63,624 nt of DNA from Bacteroidota bacterium (GTDB lineage Bacteria; Bacteroidota; Bacteroidia; Sphingobacteriales; Sphingobacteriaceae). The position numbers were made by a program, and so were the translations under genes. Below the pieces are notes generated by a model, which made no database searches, was not told where the DNA came from, and saw only the letters and a program-made list of their open reading frames with translations. The stretch is from NCBI GenBank assembly GCA_013288485.1, contig JABDBW010000004.1:1-63624 (forward strand), read 5' to 3'. Shown one piece after another: positions 48,346-57,757 of the stretch (position 1 is the first letter of the stretch; every line of letters begins with the position of its first letter).

Positions 48346-49944
48346 TTACTTAGCTTTTTTAACTGCGAAATGCGGTTTGCCATTAGGGTGTATTTCAGGC
48401 GCGCCAACCAGGTCCATAGCGCAACGGAAACCAACTTCGGCGCTTGCGTCATCTTCATTCATGAAACGGCGTGTAGCCGGGTTTAGCCAGTAAGCCAGGT
48501 CATTCCATGAACCGCCTTTATAAACTTTCGAATGGTCGTTTACTAAGGTGGTGGTACCATATAAACTGTTATTAACCGTATCTAAATAACCTCTTTGGTC
48601 GGGGTTATAAGGTTTACCGGCTAATGGGTCTTTAGTAGCGGCGGCAGCCTGTGCTTTCTGCGAAGCTAATAATTCGGCATAGGTCATTTTTTTAGCTGCC
48701 TTTGCCGGATCTTTTATAGGGCGGCCATATTTATCTTTGGCATATAACCCTGCTGCCGGATCAGCCAGCCGCTTATTTGTAAATTGATTACCGCGGAACG
48801 GATTAAAAGCGTCAACATCCTCGTATGACATCTGGCGATAAGTATCCTGCACCCATTCGTTAACATTACCGGCCATATTATATAAACCAAAATCATTTGG
48901 CGGGTATGATCTTACCGGGGCGGTTATAACCGCCTTATCATTCAGATATCCGCCAACTCCGGCATTATCGCCGAGGCCACGTTTAAAATTAGCCAGTATT
49001 AAGCCACGGGTGGCCTTTTTAGGCGAACGCACGCCTAAGCCGTTCCACGGATATATTTTGCCGTCGGTAATGTTTTCAAATTGTGTATTGCCTGCCAGCG
49101 CTAAAGCCGCGTATTCCCATTCTGCCTCGGTAGGCAAACGGAAGGCAGGATTTAAAATACCATCTTCTAAACGGGCCGTCCTTACGGCTTTTTTAGCACC
49201 GGTAGCCGGTTTTGCATTGCTGCTTAGGTCGGGCAGCATGTGTTTGCCGTCAATCCCGGTTCCTCTAAACTGGTTATTTAAATACATTTCTGTATTAAAT
49301 GCTGTTTGCTCGGTACCATTTGCCGTACCTGCCGCGGCACCATTTGCTGCTGTTGCTGCCGGGGGGGTCTTTTTCTTGCTTTTGGGATCCACCAGCAAGC
49401 CTTTTTTTTGCAGAATAAGCTCGTTTACACGGTCCGTGCGCCATTGGCAATAATCTTGTGCCTGGTCCCAACTAACACCAACTACGGGGTAATCCTGGAA
49501 TGCAGGGTGCCGCAAATAATTATTAACATACGGCTCGTTGTATGATAAAGGCCTGCGCCACACTAATGTATCAGGCAACGCATCATAATATAATTCATGA
49601 TCAGCAGGATAGGTAGTTCTTACCCAGTATAAATAATCAAGCCAATCCTGGTTTGAAACTTCTGTATCATCCATATAAAAAGCAGGGATAGTTACCCGCC
49701 TGCGCACATTATTGTACTCATAATCAACGTCCTGATCGGCACTGCCCCCTAATACAAAAGTACCACCCTCAATAGCAACCAAACCCGGGCCCGGAGACGG
49801 GTGGGTTTGCCTGAATCGCTGGTAGCCGTAATTTTTGTCGTTATACGGTATATTTGTTTTTGACGACCGTTGCTTACTGCAGCTGCTTAATAATGTTCCG
49901 ATACTCAACAGCACTAAAGCAGTATTAGTAAAAAGTATTTTCAT
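48346..49944 (-). CDS. gldJ: Gliding-motility lipoprotein GldJ
   Basis: A 532-residue lipoprotein (lipobox LLSSC, Cys22). The body is a formylglycine-generating-enzyme-like (FGE-sulfatase) domain: GPGLVAIEGGTFVLGGSAD, FYMDDTEVSNQDWLDYLYWV, the GldJ-typical DTLVWRRPLSYNEPY, HPAFQDYPVVGVSWDQAQDYC, FRLPTEAEWEYAALA, MAGNVNEWVQDTY and GGSWNDLAYWLNPATRR. The DTEVSNQDWLDYL and NEPYVNNYLRHP blocks separate it from GldK. GldJ acts with GldKLMN in gliding and type IX secretion. An Ala-rich insert lies around residues 195-215. It is divergent from porV. Confidence 0.9.
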   Translation of the reverse strand: MKILFTNTALVLLSIGTLLSSCSKQRSSKTNIPYNDKNYGYQRFRQTHPSPGPGLVAIEGGTFVLGGSADQDVDYEYNNVRRRVTIPAFYMDDTEVSNQDWLDYLYWVRTTYPADHELYYDALPDTLVWRRPLSYNEPYVNNYLRHPAFQDYPVVGVSWDQAQDYCQWRTDRVNELILQKKGLLVDPKSKKKTPPAATAANGAAAGTANGTEQTAFNTEMYLNNQFRGTGIDGKHMLPDLSSNAKPATGAKKAVRTARLEDGILNPAFRLPTEAEWEYAALALAGNTQFENITDGKIYPWNGLGVRSPKKATRGLILANFKRGLGDNAGVGGYLNDKAVITAPVRSYPPNDFGLYNMAGNVNEWVQDTYRQMSYEDVDAFNPFRGNQFTNKRLADPAAGLYAKDKYGRPIKDPAKAAKKMTYAELLASQKAQAAAATKDPLAGKPYNPDQRGYLDTVNNSLYGTTTLVNDHSKVYKGGSWNDLAYWLNPATRRFMNEDDASAEVGFRCAMDLVGAPEIHPNGKPHFAVKKAK

Positions 49945-50103
49945 ATTTTTACAATTATTTATAGGCGTAAATTTATAAATTTAAAAATAAAAAACTAATC
50001 TTAATTAGGCGTTCATTAAAAACTCAAGCCTTTATATTTTTCTTTAAACGGAAAAAACAGCAATTGTGTTGCGCATATGAGTGTTTAAATTGAAAAAAAA
50101 CTT

Positions 50104-50147
50104 TTTACAAGCTTGTAAACCAAAAGAAAATAATTAGCCTATATTTA
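50104..50147 (+). promoter_or_regulatory. Palindrome and -7 box upstream of porV
   Basis: TTTACAAGCTTGTAAA (50104-50119) is a perfect 16-base palindrome. TATATTTA (50140-50147), the likely -7 box, follows 20 bases later, so the palindrome abuts the -33 position. It may be an operator for porV, for gldJ (start at 49944), or for both. Confidence 0.5.
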
Positions 50148-50172
50148 GCAATTAAAAAAAATCGGTTAAACA

Positions 50173-51333
50173 ATGAAGTTTTTTTACCTTGGGGTTGCTT
50201 TTTTCTATCTACTGCTTCCTTCGTTTGCACTTGCTCAAACCAACACTAACGGAAGTAATTCAAATTCAATTCCCACGGCTGTGCCTTTTTTAACTATATC
50301 ACCCGATTCGCGTTCAGGGGCTATGGGCGAGGCGGGCGTTGCCATATCGCCTGATGTTAATGCAAATTTCTGGAACCCTTCAAAACTGGCCTTTATAGAT
50401 AGTGCCAGTAACAGTTTATCTTTATCATACAGTCCCTGGCTGCGGCATTTGGTACCCGATGTTAGCTTATCATACCTTAGTTATGCGCATAAGATAGATA
50501 ACAGAAACAGCATTGGGGTATCCTTACGTTATTTTAACCTGGGCACCATACAATTGATTGATGCTAATCAGAACGACCAGGGGACCTACCGACCAAATGA
50601 ATTTGCTATAGACGGATCGTTTGCCCGAAAATTTAGCAATAATTTTTCATTGGGCTTAACTTTACGCTATATCCATTCAAATTTATCCAATCAATCATTC
50701 GCTACGGGCACAACACAGCAAACCCGTTTGGGTAACTCGGTGGCAGCCGACGTTTCTTTATATCATAAAACATCGTACCAGGAATTTGATAAAGATGCCC
50801 TTTTCGCCTATGGCGTAGATATTTCAAATATCGGCTCAAAGATGAGCTATTCAACTGCCGGGCCGTTCTACTTTTTGCCAACTAATTTAAAAATAGGCGT
50901 TGCTAATACGTTAAACCTGGATGAATTAAACCAGTTAACATTTGCACTCGACCTGAATAAGCTATTGGTGCCCACGCCGCCTATAAGGGATGCGAATGGC
51001 AATATTATTAAAGGTAAAGATGACAATGTTTCTGTGCCGGCCGGCATTTTTGGGTCATTTAGTGACGCGCCGGGAGGGTTTACAGAGGAATTACAGGAAA
51101 TAACTTTTTCGCCTGGTGTTGAATATTGGTACGACCAGAAATTTGCGTTGCGGGGGGGTGGTTTTTATGAAAACCCGGCCAAAGGCGGCCGCCGGTACGT
51201 TACTTTAGGGTTGGGTGTAAAATATGATATGTACAGGTTCGACTTTTCTTACATAGCTGCCAGCCAGGCAACCAGCCCATTATCTAATACGCTCAGGTTT
51301 ACTTTATCTATTAATTTCGGAGCCAACAAATAA
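50173..51333 (+). CDS. porV: Type IX secretion outer-membrane protein PorV
   Basis: A 386-residue protein with a signal peptide (residues 1-21, ending FALAQ). Seen: the PorV opening VPFLTISPDSRSGAMGEAGVA (in part: LTISPDSRSGAMGEAG), FWNPSKLAF, YSPWLRHLVPDVSLSYLSY, and a run of amphipathic strands ending in LRFTLSINFGANK, a FadL-like beta-barrel of 14 strands or so. PorV shuttles C-terminal-signal cargo to PorU in type IX secretion. porU, which often sits next to porV, is not in the window. ispF follows after one base. Confidence 0.92.
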   Translation: MKFFYLGVAFFYLLLPSFALAQTNTNGSNSNSIPTAVPFLTISPDSRSGAMGEAGVAISPDVNANFWNPSKLAFIDSASNSLSLSYSPWLRHLVPDVSLSYLSYAHKIDNRNSIGVSLRYFNLGTIQLIDANQNDQGTYRPNEFAIDGSFARKFSNNFSLGLTLRYIHSNLSNQSFATGTTQQTRLGNSVAADVSLYHKTSYQEFDKDALFAYGVDISNIGSKMSYSTAGPFYFLPTNLKIGVANTLNLDELNQLTFALDLNKLLVPTPPIRDANGNIIKGKDDNVSVPAGIFGSFSDAPGGFTEELQEITFSPGVEYWYDQKFALRGGGFYENPAKGGRRYVTLGLGVKYDMYRFDFSYIAASQATSPLSNTLRFTLSINFGANK

Positions 51334-51334
51334 A

Positions 51335-51814
51335 ATGGGCAAGATAAGAGTTGGCTTTGGCTTTGATGTTCATCAGCTAAAAGAACAACATCCGTTTGTT
51401 TTAGGCGGAGTTAATTTAGTGCATCATGCCGGCGCTTTCGGCCACTCAGATGCTGATGTACTGTTACATGCCATTTGCGATGCCTTATTAGGTGCTGCGA
51501 ATTTGCGCGATATTGGCTTTCACTTTTCAAACACAGACGAGCAATGGAAAGGCATTAGCAGTTTGCTACTATTAAAAAAGGTAATGCAGCTGTTAAAAGA
51601 AAAGGGCTGGCAAATAGGCAATATCGACGCAATGGTGTGTTTGGAGGCGCCTAAAATAAACCCGCACATCCCCGCAATGAAAACCAACATAGCCGCTGCC
51701 GCGGGTATAGGCGAAGATGATATCTCTATTAAAGCTACCACGAATGAGCAATTAGGCTTTATTGGCCGCGAAGAAGGCGTAGTTGCCTATGCAGTTTGTT
51801 TGATTGAAAAGTAG
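51335..51814 (+). CDS. ispF: 2-C-methyl-D-erythritol 2,4-cyclodiphosphate synthase
   Basis: A 159-residue IspF that closes the cyclic diphosphate in the MEP isoprenoid pathway. Seen: RVGFGFDVHQL with the zinc ligands Asp and His (residues 9 and 11), AFGHSDADVLLHAICDALLGA with the third ligand His, the FKGISS-like loop, and KATTNEQLGFIGREEGV. Standard length. It starts one base after porV. Confidence 0.97.
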   Translation: MGKIRVGFGFDVHQLKEQHPFVLGGVNLVHHAGAFGHSDADVLLHAICDALLGAANLRDIGFHFSNTDEQWKGISSLLLLKKVMQLLKEKGWQIGNIDAMVCLEAPKINPHIPAMKTNIAAAAGIGEDDISIKATTNEQLGFIGREEGVVAYAVCLIEK

Positions 51815-51915
51815 AGGTTAACGGTTTCCGTCTCAAGCAGCGTCTCTCACAGAGTTACAAACGTCAACTGGCGCCCCAGTAAACTGCTCACTGCCCACTT
51901 ATAACTGCAAACTCT

Positions 51916-54900
51916 CTATCCCCCGCTCACCGCCTCCTTAACACTGCCTGTGCGTTTTATAACGCCCCAGCCGCTAAGTTCGCCTTTCATGGCTTTACGT
52001 ATGGCTTTAAACAAAATATAATACATGAGCTGGCGCCATATAAAACGCTGCGGAATAATGTAGATCAATTTTTTGTAATCTTCTTTTTCCATCCAGAAGG
52101 CCATGACGGCTACTACAAAATCTATCAGTACAAATAGTACATAGTAAATTAATATTCTGCCCGGCTTGTCGCCAAACAGGCCTATTACCATCATGAGGTC
52201 GGCAAGGGGTGAAAATAAAGGTAATATGATCTGGAAGATGAGAATATTAGGCATACCCACCATGCCAAAATACTTATACTTTTTGTTAAATAACGCGTTG
52301 CGGTTTTTCCAGAAACTTTGTATTACACCAAAGCTCCATCGGAAACGCTGGTTTAACAGTGTGGTTAGTGTTTCGGGGGCCTCAGTATAAGCTATGGCGT
52401 CGGCGCAATTTTTTATAATATAGCCTTTTTTAAGTATACGCATAGTCAGGTCGCAATCTTCGGCCAGGGTATCAGAAGTAAAACCTCCCGCCTCGAAAAC
52501 CGCCGATTTTTTGAAGGCCCCAATAGCGCCGGGAACAACAGTTATGCTGTTGATGAGGTCGAAAGCGCGCCTGTCCATATTTTGTGAAGTGATATATTCA
52601 ATAGACTGCCATCGGGTAATTATATTATTTTCATTGCCCACTTTAACAGTGCCCGCTACCGCGCCAATTTCATTATCGGTAAAACTGGCCATTAAATTAT
52701 TTACCGCATTCTTTTTTAACTGGGTATCGGCATCTATACAAACCACAAAATCATGCTTGGCATGCATTATTCCAAAGTTTAACGCCGATGCTTTACCGCC
52801 GTTGGGCTTACTTAATATAATAACCCGTGGGTTATCGCCGTAAGTCTCTTTAACAACTTCGTAAGTTTTATCTTTCGAGCCATCATCAACCACAATGATC
52901 TCGAAAGTTTCGTACTCTGTTTTTAGTAAGCTTTTTATGGTCTTTAAAACGGTTATCTCTTCGTTATAAGCCGGCACAATAATGCTCACGGGGTATTGAT
53001 GTTTATTAGTTATCCTGTTTCTGTATCCTTTAAAACTCCTGTTTTCGGCATATTGCCTCGTTGCCAAAACCGCGATCAATACAATACGACCAATGGCCAG
53101 GAAAATAGCTGATAAAAACAGGTAGAATAAAAACCAATTGCCATAAAAAAAGCCAATTATAAATATATTGTATAAAGTACCCATAACGCCGCTGTTAGCG
53201 TCATCCTTTATCGGGGGCATGAGGTCATCCCTGGTTTTTCCTAAAACATCGGCAATGGTAGTAAATTGATAACCATTCGCTTTAAAATAGTGTATAATTT
53301 CCGGCAGTGCGTCTACCGTTGCCTGTCGGCTGTCGCCGCCCGCATCATGCAGCAGCAACATCGATCCGTTATTTCTCAACCTTTTTACCCGGGCAACTAT
53401 ACTGTCGGCAGTAACGCCCGGCATCCAGTCCCATGGGTCAATAGATTCACCTATGGTAATATAGCTTTGCTTCCTGCTTTCCGCTACAGGTATAACTTCG
53501 GCTAACGTTTGGGGCTCGGCATCCGCGTTAAAGGGGGGCCTGAATAAAATGGTACTCTTTCCGGTTACAGATTCAATGAGCTTGCGTGTAGCGTTAAGCT
53601 CTAAATTTACCCGCTGAATACTTATGGTTGATATATCAGGGTGGAAAAAGGTATGGTTGCCAATTTCATACCCCTCCTCATATTCACGGCGCAAAATCGG
53701 GATGTTTTTTTCGGCCATTTCGCCTACCACAAAAAATGCGGCAGGTACATGTTCCTTTTTTAGTATATTTAATATCTGCGGCGTATAATCGGGGTCGGGG
53801 CCGTCATCAAAAGTTAAAACAATTTTTTTCTCAGCATAACCATATTTCCTGATCACGTATTTTGTAGGTAGTTTTATATAGCGCTGGTTAGTAATAACAA
53901 AGTTGTTCTGGTCGAACTGTATATCAATTTTACCTGTATCGGGCCTGGTCATCAAGTCAAGCACTTCGCCGTCGCCCTCATAATCTATCCGGTTGTTTAG
54001 GCCCACCCTGGTTAATCTTTTAATATCGATGCCGGTTTTTCTTAATGAATCAATAGAAAGATTTTTTTGAAAAAAGGCCCATAAACGCGGGTCCTCAAAA
54101 CCCAGGCGCCATAAGGCTACGCCGCCTGTGGCCCAATCATCAGCCATGCGTATTATATTAAAATTGGTGGCGGCATCAGCAAAATAAACGTCATGGTTTA
54201 ATTCCCGCTCGTCGGTATACGTATAATGCAAATTGGCTGATACCGGATCGAAAGTAATAGTTCTTTTATTAGCTTGTGCGCTGCTCATGGCACGCTGGTA
54301 ACCTACAGGTGTGCCCACGTTGTTTTCAGGCCAGTCAAACCCGCCGGCGGCGATGGTTAAAATTATTTTTTCGCTGGGTATTTTTGAGCAAACATTATCT
54401 AATATTTCTTCAACCCATTGCTGGCTTGATATATCGCCGGCATTGCTTCCATCGTTATGCTGGTCAACAGCCATAATAAACAAGTAATCGTTAAAATGCT
54501 GCAGGCGTGTAATATCAAACTGTTCATCCTCCGGAACAACGTTTTGAGTTACCAGGAACCCGCGCGAATGCAGAACTCTATACAATTCTTGCTGGAACGC
54601 GATATAATCGGATGTGTTGCGGTCTTTAATATCGTCAAGATCAAGGTCAACCCCGGTGAATTTATATTTAAATAATTGGTTAAGGATGCTATTAATGAAA
54701 GTGGCGCGTAGTTTTTTACTTTTAAGTATACGGTTAATATCCTTCGTATCATAGTAACCCGAAATATTGTTAACATTAACATAATTAGAGATGGTGATCA
54801 GCACGGGCTTTTTGTATTTTTTATTTACATTCATTAGCCCCGTATCAATTTTGGCCATTATGGTATCAGCACCCGGCTTAACAAAAAACCCTTCGGATAC

Positions 54901-55287
54901 GATCATATCCAGTTTTGATATATTGTCGACCAATGAGTTGTAAGCCTGGGGTTCCCACGGGAGATAAAAGCCCGCGTTAATACGGTCTTTATTATTGGGG
55001 CGTTTTTTTTGATGGGCTATCCTGTCGCGGATGATCTGTTCTATTTGCGATTTTTGCGCTTTAAAATCTTTAAACTTGGTGGTTTTTTTTAGTTGCAGTA
55101 CTTCCTCTTTCGATAGTTTTTTAGGGGCCGGATCTAAATTTGGCAAATTAGGATATTGTTTGGATGTTATAGTAATAACAGAGCCCAGTACACTGCCCGC
55201 GAGTACGATAATTAATATTCGGCTAAGCCATTTGAAACGGTTCCACCTGCCAGGGGTGTCAGCTTGAAAGACCTGCTTATTGGGCAT
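51916..55287 (-). CDS. GH18-like / polysaccharide deacetylase / glycosyltransferase 2 fusion
   Basis: A 1123-residue inner-membrane protein with three enzyme-like parts. A membrane helix (about 22-40) anchors it. Residues 100-415 form a GH18-like barrel; the motif reads TGVDLDLDD, with Asp218 where chitinases have the catalytic Glu. A NodB (CE4) deacetylase covers 485-685: TFDDGPD (492-498), His545 and His549, FRPPF, LLLHDAG. Membrane helices precede a GT2 domain (760-1000): VPAYNEE, DD801-802, DAD852-854, ED943-944 and QRFRW (980-984). The GT2 probably makes a beta-linked N-acetylglucosamine polymer that the outer parts trim or deacetylate. Confidence 0.9.
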   Translation of the reverse strand: MPNKQVFQADTPGRWNRFKWLSRILIIVLAGSVLGSVITITSKQYPNLPNLDPAPKKLSKEEVLQLKKTTKFKDFKAQKSQIEQIIRDRIAHQKKRPNNKDRINAGFYLPWEPQAYNSLVDNISKLDMIVSEGFFVKPGADTIMAKIDTGLMNVNKKYKKPVLITISNYVNVNNISGYYDTKDINRILKSKKLRATFINSILNQLFKYKFTGVDLDLDDIKDRNTSDYIAFQQELYRVLHSRGFLVTQNVVPEDEQFDITRLQHFNDYLFIMAVDQHNDGSNAGDISSQQWVEEILDNVCSKIPSEKIILTIAAGGFDWPENNVGTPVGYQRAMSSAQANKRTITFDPVSANLHYTYTDERELNHDVYFADAATNFNIIRMADDWATGGVALWRLGFEDPRLWAFFQKNLSIDSLRKTGIDIKRLTRVGLNNRIDYEGDGEVLDLMTRPDTGKIDIQFDQNNFVITNQRYIKLPTKYVIRKYGYAEKKIVLTFDDGPDPDYTPQILNILKKEHVPAAFFVVGEMAEKNIPILRREYEEGYEIGNHTFFHPDISTISIQRVNLELNATRKLIESVTGKSTILFRPPFNADAEPQTLAEVIPVAESRKQSYITIGESIDPWDWMPGVTADSIVARVKRLRNNGSMLLLHDAGGDSRQATVDALPEIIHYFKANGYQFTTIADVLGKTRDDLMPPIKDDANSGVMGTLYNIFIIGFFYGNWFLFYLFLSAIFLAIGRIVLIAVLATRQYAENRSFKGYRNRITNKHQYPVSIIVPAYNEEITVLKTIKSLLKTEYETFEIIVVDDGSKDKTYEVVKETYGDNPRVIILSKPNGGKASALNFGIMHAKHDFVVCIDADTQLKKNAVNNLMASFTDNEIGAVAGTVKVGNENNIITRWQSIEYITSQNMDRRAFDLINSITVVPGAIGAFKKSAVFEAGGFTSDTLAEDCDLTMRILKKGYIIKNCADAIAYTEAPETLTTLLNQRFRWSFGVIQSFWKNRNALFNKKYKYFGMVGMPNILIFQIILPLFSPLADLMMVIGLFGDKPGRILIYYVLFVLIDFVVAVMAFWMEKEDYKKLIYIIPQRFIWRQLMYYILFKAIRKAMKGELSGWGVIKRTGSVKEAVSGG

Positions 55288-55340
55288 TTATTAAAAATAG
55301 TTTAATAAAAATTTATCGGGTTATAATACTCGGCTATGGT

Positions 55341-55502
55341 TTATTTATTGGTTTTATCCGTGCTAATGCCTGAAAAATCAACTCCGCATTTGCAGTTGTC
55401 GCCGCAACTTTTTTTTGCAAACAAATTCCGGTACATCAACCTGCCGATATATAGTACAGCTGCTGCAAATATTATTAAGATCAGGATTGTTTGTATATTC
55501 AT
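55341..55502 (-). CDS. FeoB-associated Cys-rich membrane protein
   Basis: A 53-residue protein from the ATG at 55502-55500. One membrane helix (residues 3-19, IQTILILIIFAAAVLYI) is followed by LFAKKSCGDNCKCG with three Cys and a short tail. This is the layout of the FeoB-associated Cys-rich family, thought to help ferrous iron uptake. No feoA or feoB gene is in the window. A -7 box TAATTTTG (55515-55508) ends five bases before the start codon. The protein lies between the large fusion gene and typA. Confidence 0.75.
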   Translation of the reverse strand: MNIQTILILIIFAAAVLYIGRLMYRNLFAKKSCGDNCKCGVDFSGISTDKTNK

Positions 55503-55757
55503 GATCACAAAATTAATACAATATTATTATATATACGCATATAAGTAACACCTGGTATTTAACTTATGTTTTTTTACTTTGATATGGGATAATTGCTTTT
55601 CTTATCACCATAAAGATTCCTTTAACCTGCGAATTTATGCATTGTTTTTGCCGGCGGGTATTTACAGGCGTATTCTATAAATGTAATCTGGCAGTTATAT
55701 TTTTGTAAACACTACAGCTAAATCCCTGCAGCGCTTTCAAACCCCACTTTTTAACCG

Positions 55758-55765
55758 TACCTTTG
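55758..55765 (+). promoter_or_regulatory. -7 box of typA
   Basis: TACCTTTG, a consensus match, 22 bases before the typA ATG. Confidence 0.5.
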
Positions 55766-55787
55766 CGCCAAATTTTAAAGGCATTTC

Positions 55788-57596
55788 ATGCAAAAAATAA
55801 GAAATATTGCGATCATAGCGCACGTTGACCACGGTAAAACTACCTTAGTTGATAAAATATTACATAGTTGCGCCATCTTCAGGGATAATGAGCAAACTGG
55901 TGAGTTAATATTGGACAATAACGACCTGGAGCGCGAGCGGGGTATTACCATCGTTTCAAAAAACGTATCGGTAATGTATAAGGATGTTAAGATCAACATT
56001 ATTGATACACCGGGCCACGCCGATTTTGGCGGCGAGGTTGAGCGCGTATTAAAAATGGCCGATGGTGTTTTGCTGCTTTGTGATGCTTTTGAAGGCGCTA
56101 TGCCCCAAACCCGTTTTGTTACACAAAAGGCCCTGGCTTTGGGCTTAAAACCTATTGTGGTTGTAAACAAGGTTGATAAAGAAAATTGCCGTCCTGAAGA
56201 AGTTTACGAACAAATATTTGAATTGTTTTATAACCTTGACGCTACCGAGGACCAGTTAGATTTCCCGGTAATTTACGGTTCATCCAAACAAGGATGGATG
56301 AGTACCGACTGGAAAAAACCAACTACTGATATTTTTGCGTTAATGGATGCGATATTAGCCAACATTCCGCCGGCGCCTGTTAGCGAAGGCACGTTGCAAA
56401 TGCAGATAACTTCGCTGGATTATTCGTCGTTTGTGGGCCGTATTGCCATAGGCCGTGTTGCGCGCGGCACGGTTAAAGAAAACATGCCGGTATCATTAAT
56501 GAAACGCGATGGTACCATACAAAAATCAAGAATAAAAGAACTGTATACTTTTGAAGGCTTAGGAAAAGTTAAAACTACCGAAGTAAGCTCAGGCGATATT
56601 TGCGCGGTTGTAGGTATTGACGGTTTTGACATTGGCGATACTATAGCCGATTTTGATAAGCCGGAACAACTGGAGGTAATTCATATCGATGAGCCTACCA
56701 TGAATATGCTGTTCACCATTAATACATCGCCATTTTTTGGTAAGGAGGGCAAGTTTGTAACCTCGCGTCACTTACGCGACCGCTTATATAAAGAAATGGA
56801 GAAAAACCTGGCGCTTAAGGTTATTGAAACCGAGTCGCCCGATTCTTATTTGGTGTATGGCCGTGGTATATTGCATTTATCGGTATTGATAGAGACTATG
56901 CGCCGCGAAGGATATGAGTTGCAGGTGGGCCAGCCGCAGGTTATTATAAAAGAAATTGACGGTGTAAAATGCGAGCCGGTTGAAACATTGATAGTAGATG
57001 TACCGGGCGAAGTAGCCGGTAAGGTTATTGAGCTGGTAACCCAGCGCAAAGGCGATCTGCTGGTAATGGAACCCAAAGGCGATCTGCAGCACCTCGAATT
57101 TGAAATTCCGGCGCGTGGTATTATCGGGTTGCGTAACAATGTACTTACCGCTACCGGCGGCGAGGCTATTATGGCGCACCGCTTTAAATCGTACGAGCCG
57201 TGGAAAGGCGTTATACCGGGCCGCTCGAACGGGGTGCTGGTATCAATGGATACCGGTAAAACAACCGCTTTTGCCATTGATAAACTACAGGACCGCGGGC
57301 GTTTCCATATCGATCCGGGAGTTGATGTTTATGAGGGCCAGGTTTTAGGCGAACACATACGCGATAACGATCTGGTTATTAACTTAACCAAGGGCAAGCA
57401 ATTAACCAATATGCGCGCTTCGGGCAGCGATACTAACGTGCGCATAGCGCCCGCCATTAAGTTTTCGCTTGAAGAATCAATGGAGTATATACAGGCTGAT
57501 GAATATATTGAGGTTACGCCGCAAAGCATCCGTATGCGTAAAATATTCCTGAACGAAAATGAACGCAGAATAAACGCCAAGAAATTCCAGGTGTAA
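55788..57596 (+). CDS. typA: GTP-binding protein TypA/BipA
   Basis: A 602-residue translational GTPase of the TypA/BipA family, which binds 70S ribosomes and supports 50S assembly and growth under stress. Seen: IIAHVDHGKTTLVDKIL (G1), ERGITIVSKN (G2), DTPGHADFGGEVER (G3), NKVDKENCRPEEV (G4), the SKQGWM (G5 region), then the BipA-specific C-terminal part with PARGIIGLRNNVLTATGGEA and the late MRKIFLNENER. Full length, single gene with its own promoter and terminator. Confidence 0.97.
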   Translation: MQKIRNIAIIAHVDHGKTTLVDKILHSCAIFRDNEQTGELILDNNDLERERGITIVSKNVSVMYKDVKINIIDTPGHADFGGEVERVLKMADGVLLLCDAFEGAMPQTRFVTQKALALGLKPIVVVNKVDKENCRPEEVYEQIFELFYNLDATEDQLDFPVIYGSSKQGWMSTDWKKPTTDIFALMDAILANIPPAPVSEGTLQMQITSLDYSSFVGRIAIGRVARGTVKENMPVSLMKRDGTIQKSRIKELYTFEGLGKVKTTEVSSGDICAVVGIDGFDIGDTIADFDKPEQLEVIHIDEPTMNMLFTINTSPFFGKEGKFVTSRHLRDRLYKEMEKNLALKVIETESPDSYLVYGRGILHLSVLIETMRREGYELQVGQPQVIIKEIDGVKCEPVETLIVDVPGEVAGKVIELVTQRKGDLLVMEPKGDLQHLEFEIPARGIIGLRNNVLTATGGEAIMAHRFKSYEPWKGVIPGRSNGVLVSMDTGKTTAFAIDKLQDRGRFHIDPGVDVYEGQVLGEHIRDNDLVINLTKGKQLTNMRASGSDTNVRIAPAIKFSLEESMEYIQADEYIEVTPQSIRMRKIFLNENERRINAKKFQV

Positions 57597-57620
57597 TAAA
57601 ATAAATAGGCTACTAAAGGA

Positions 57621-57646
57621 AAAGCCCCGCGAATGGGGCTTTTTTT
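57621..57646 (+). terminator. Intrinsic terminator of typA
   Basis: AAAGCCCC pairs with GGGGCTTT across a six-base loop, followed by a run of T. It is 24 bases past the typA stop. Confidence 0.88.
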
Positions 57647-57757
57647 ATTATGTTTAATAAATTAAAACAATACAATAATAACCTCCGTTATTTTATTGTG
57701 CTTTATTGCATAAAACTAAAAAAATAGTATTTTTATTAATAAATTAAAACCAGCCAA

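Noticed and set aside
55336-55548. 70-codon plus-strand frame
   Set aside because: The opposite strand holds a better gene, the Cys-rich peptide at 55341-55502, with a promoter box and known family layout.
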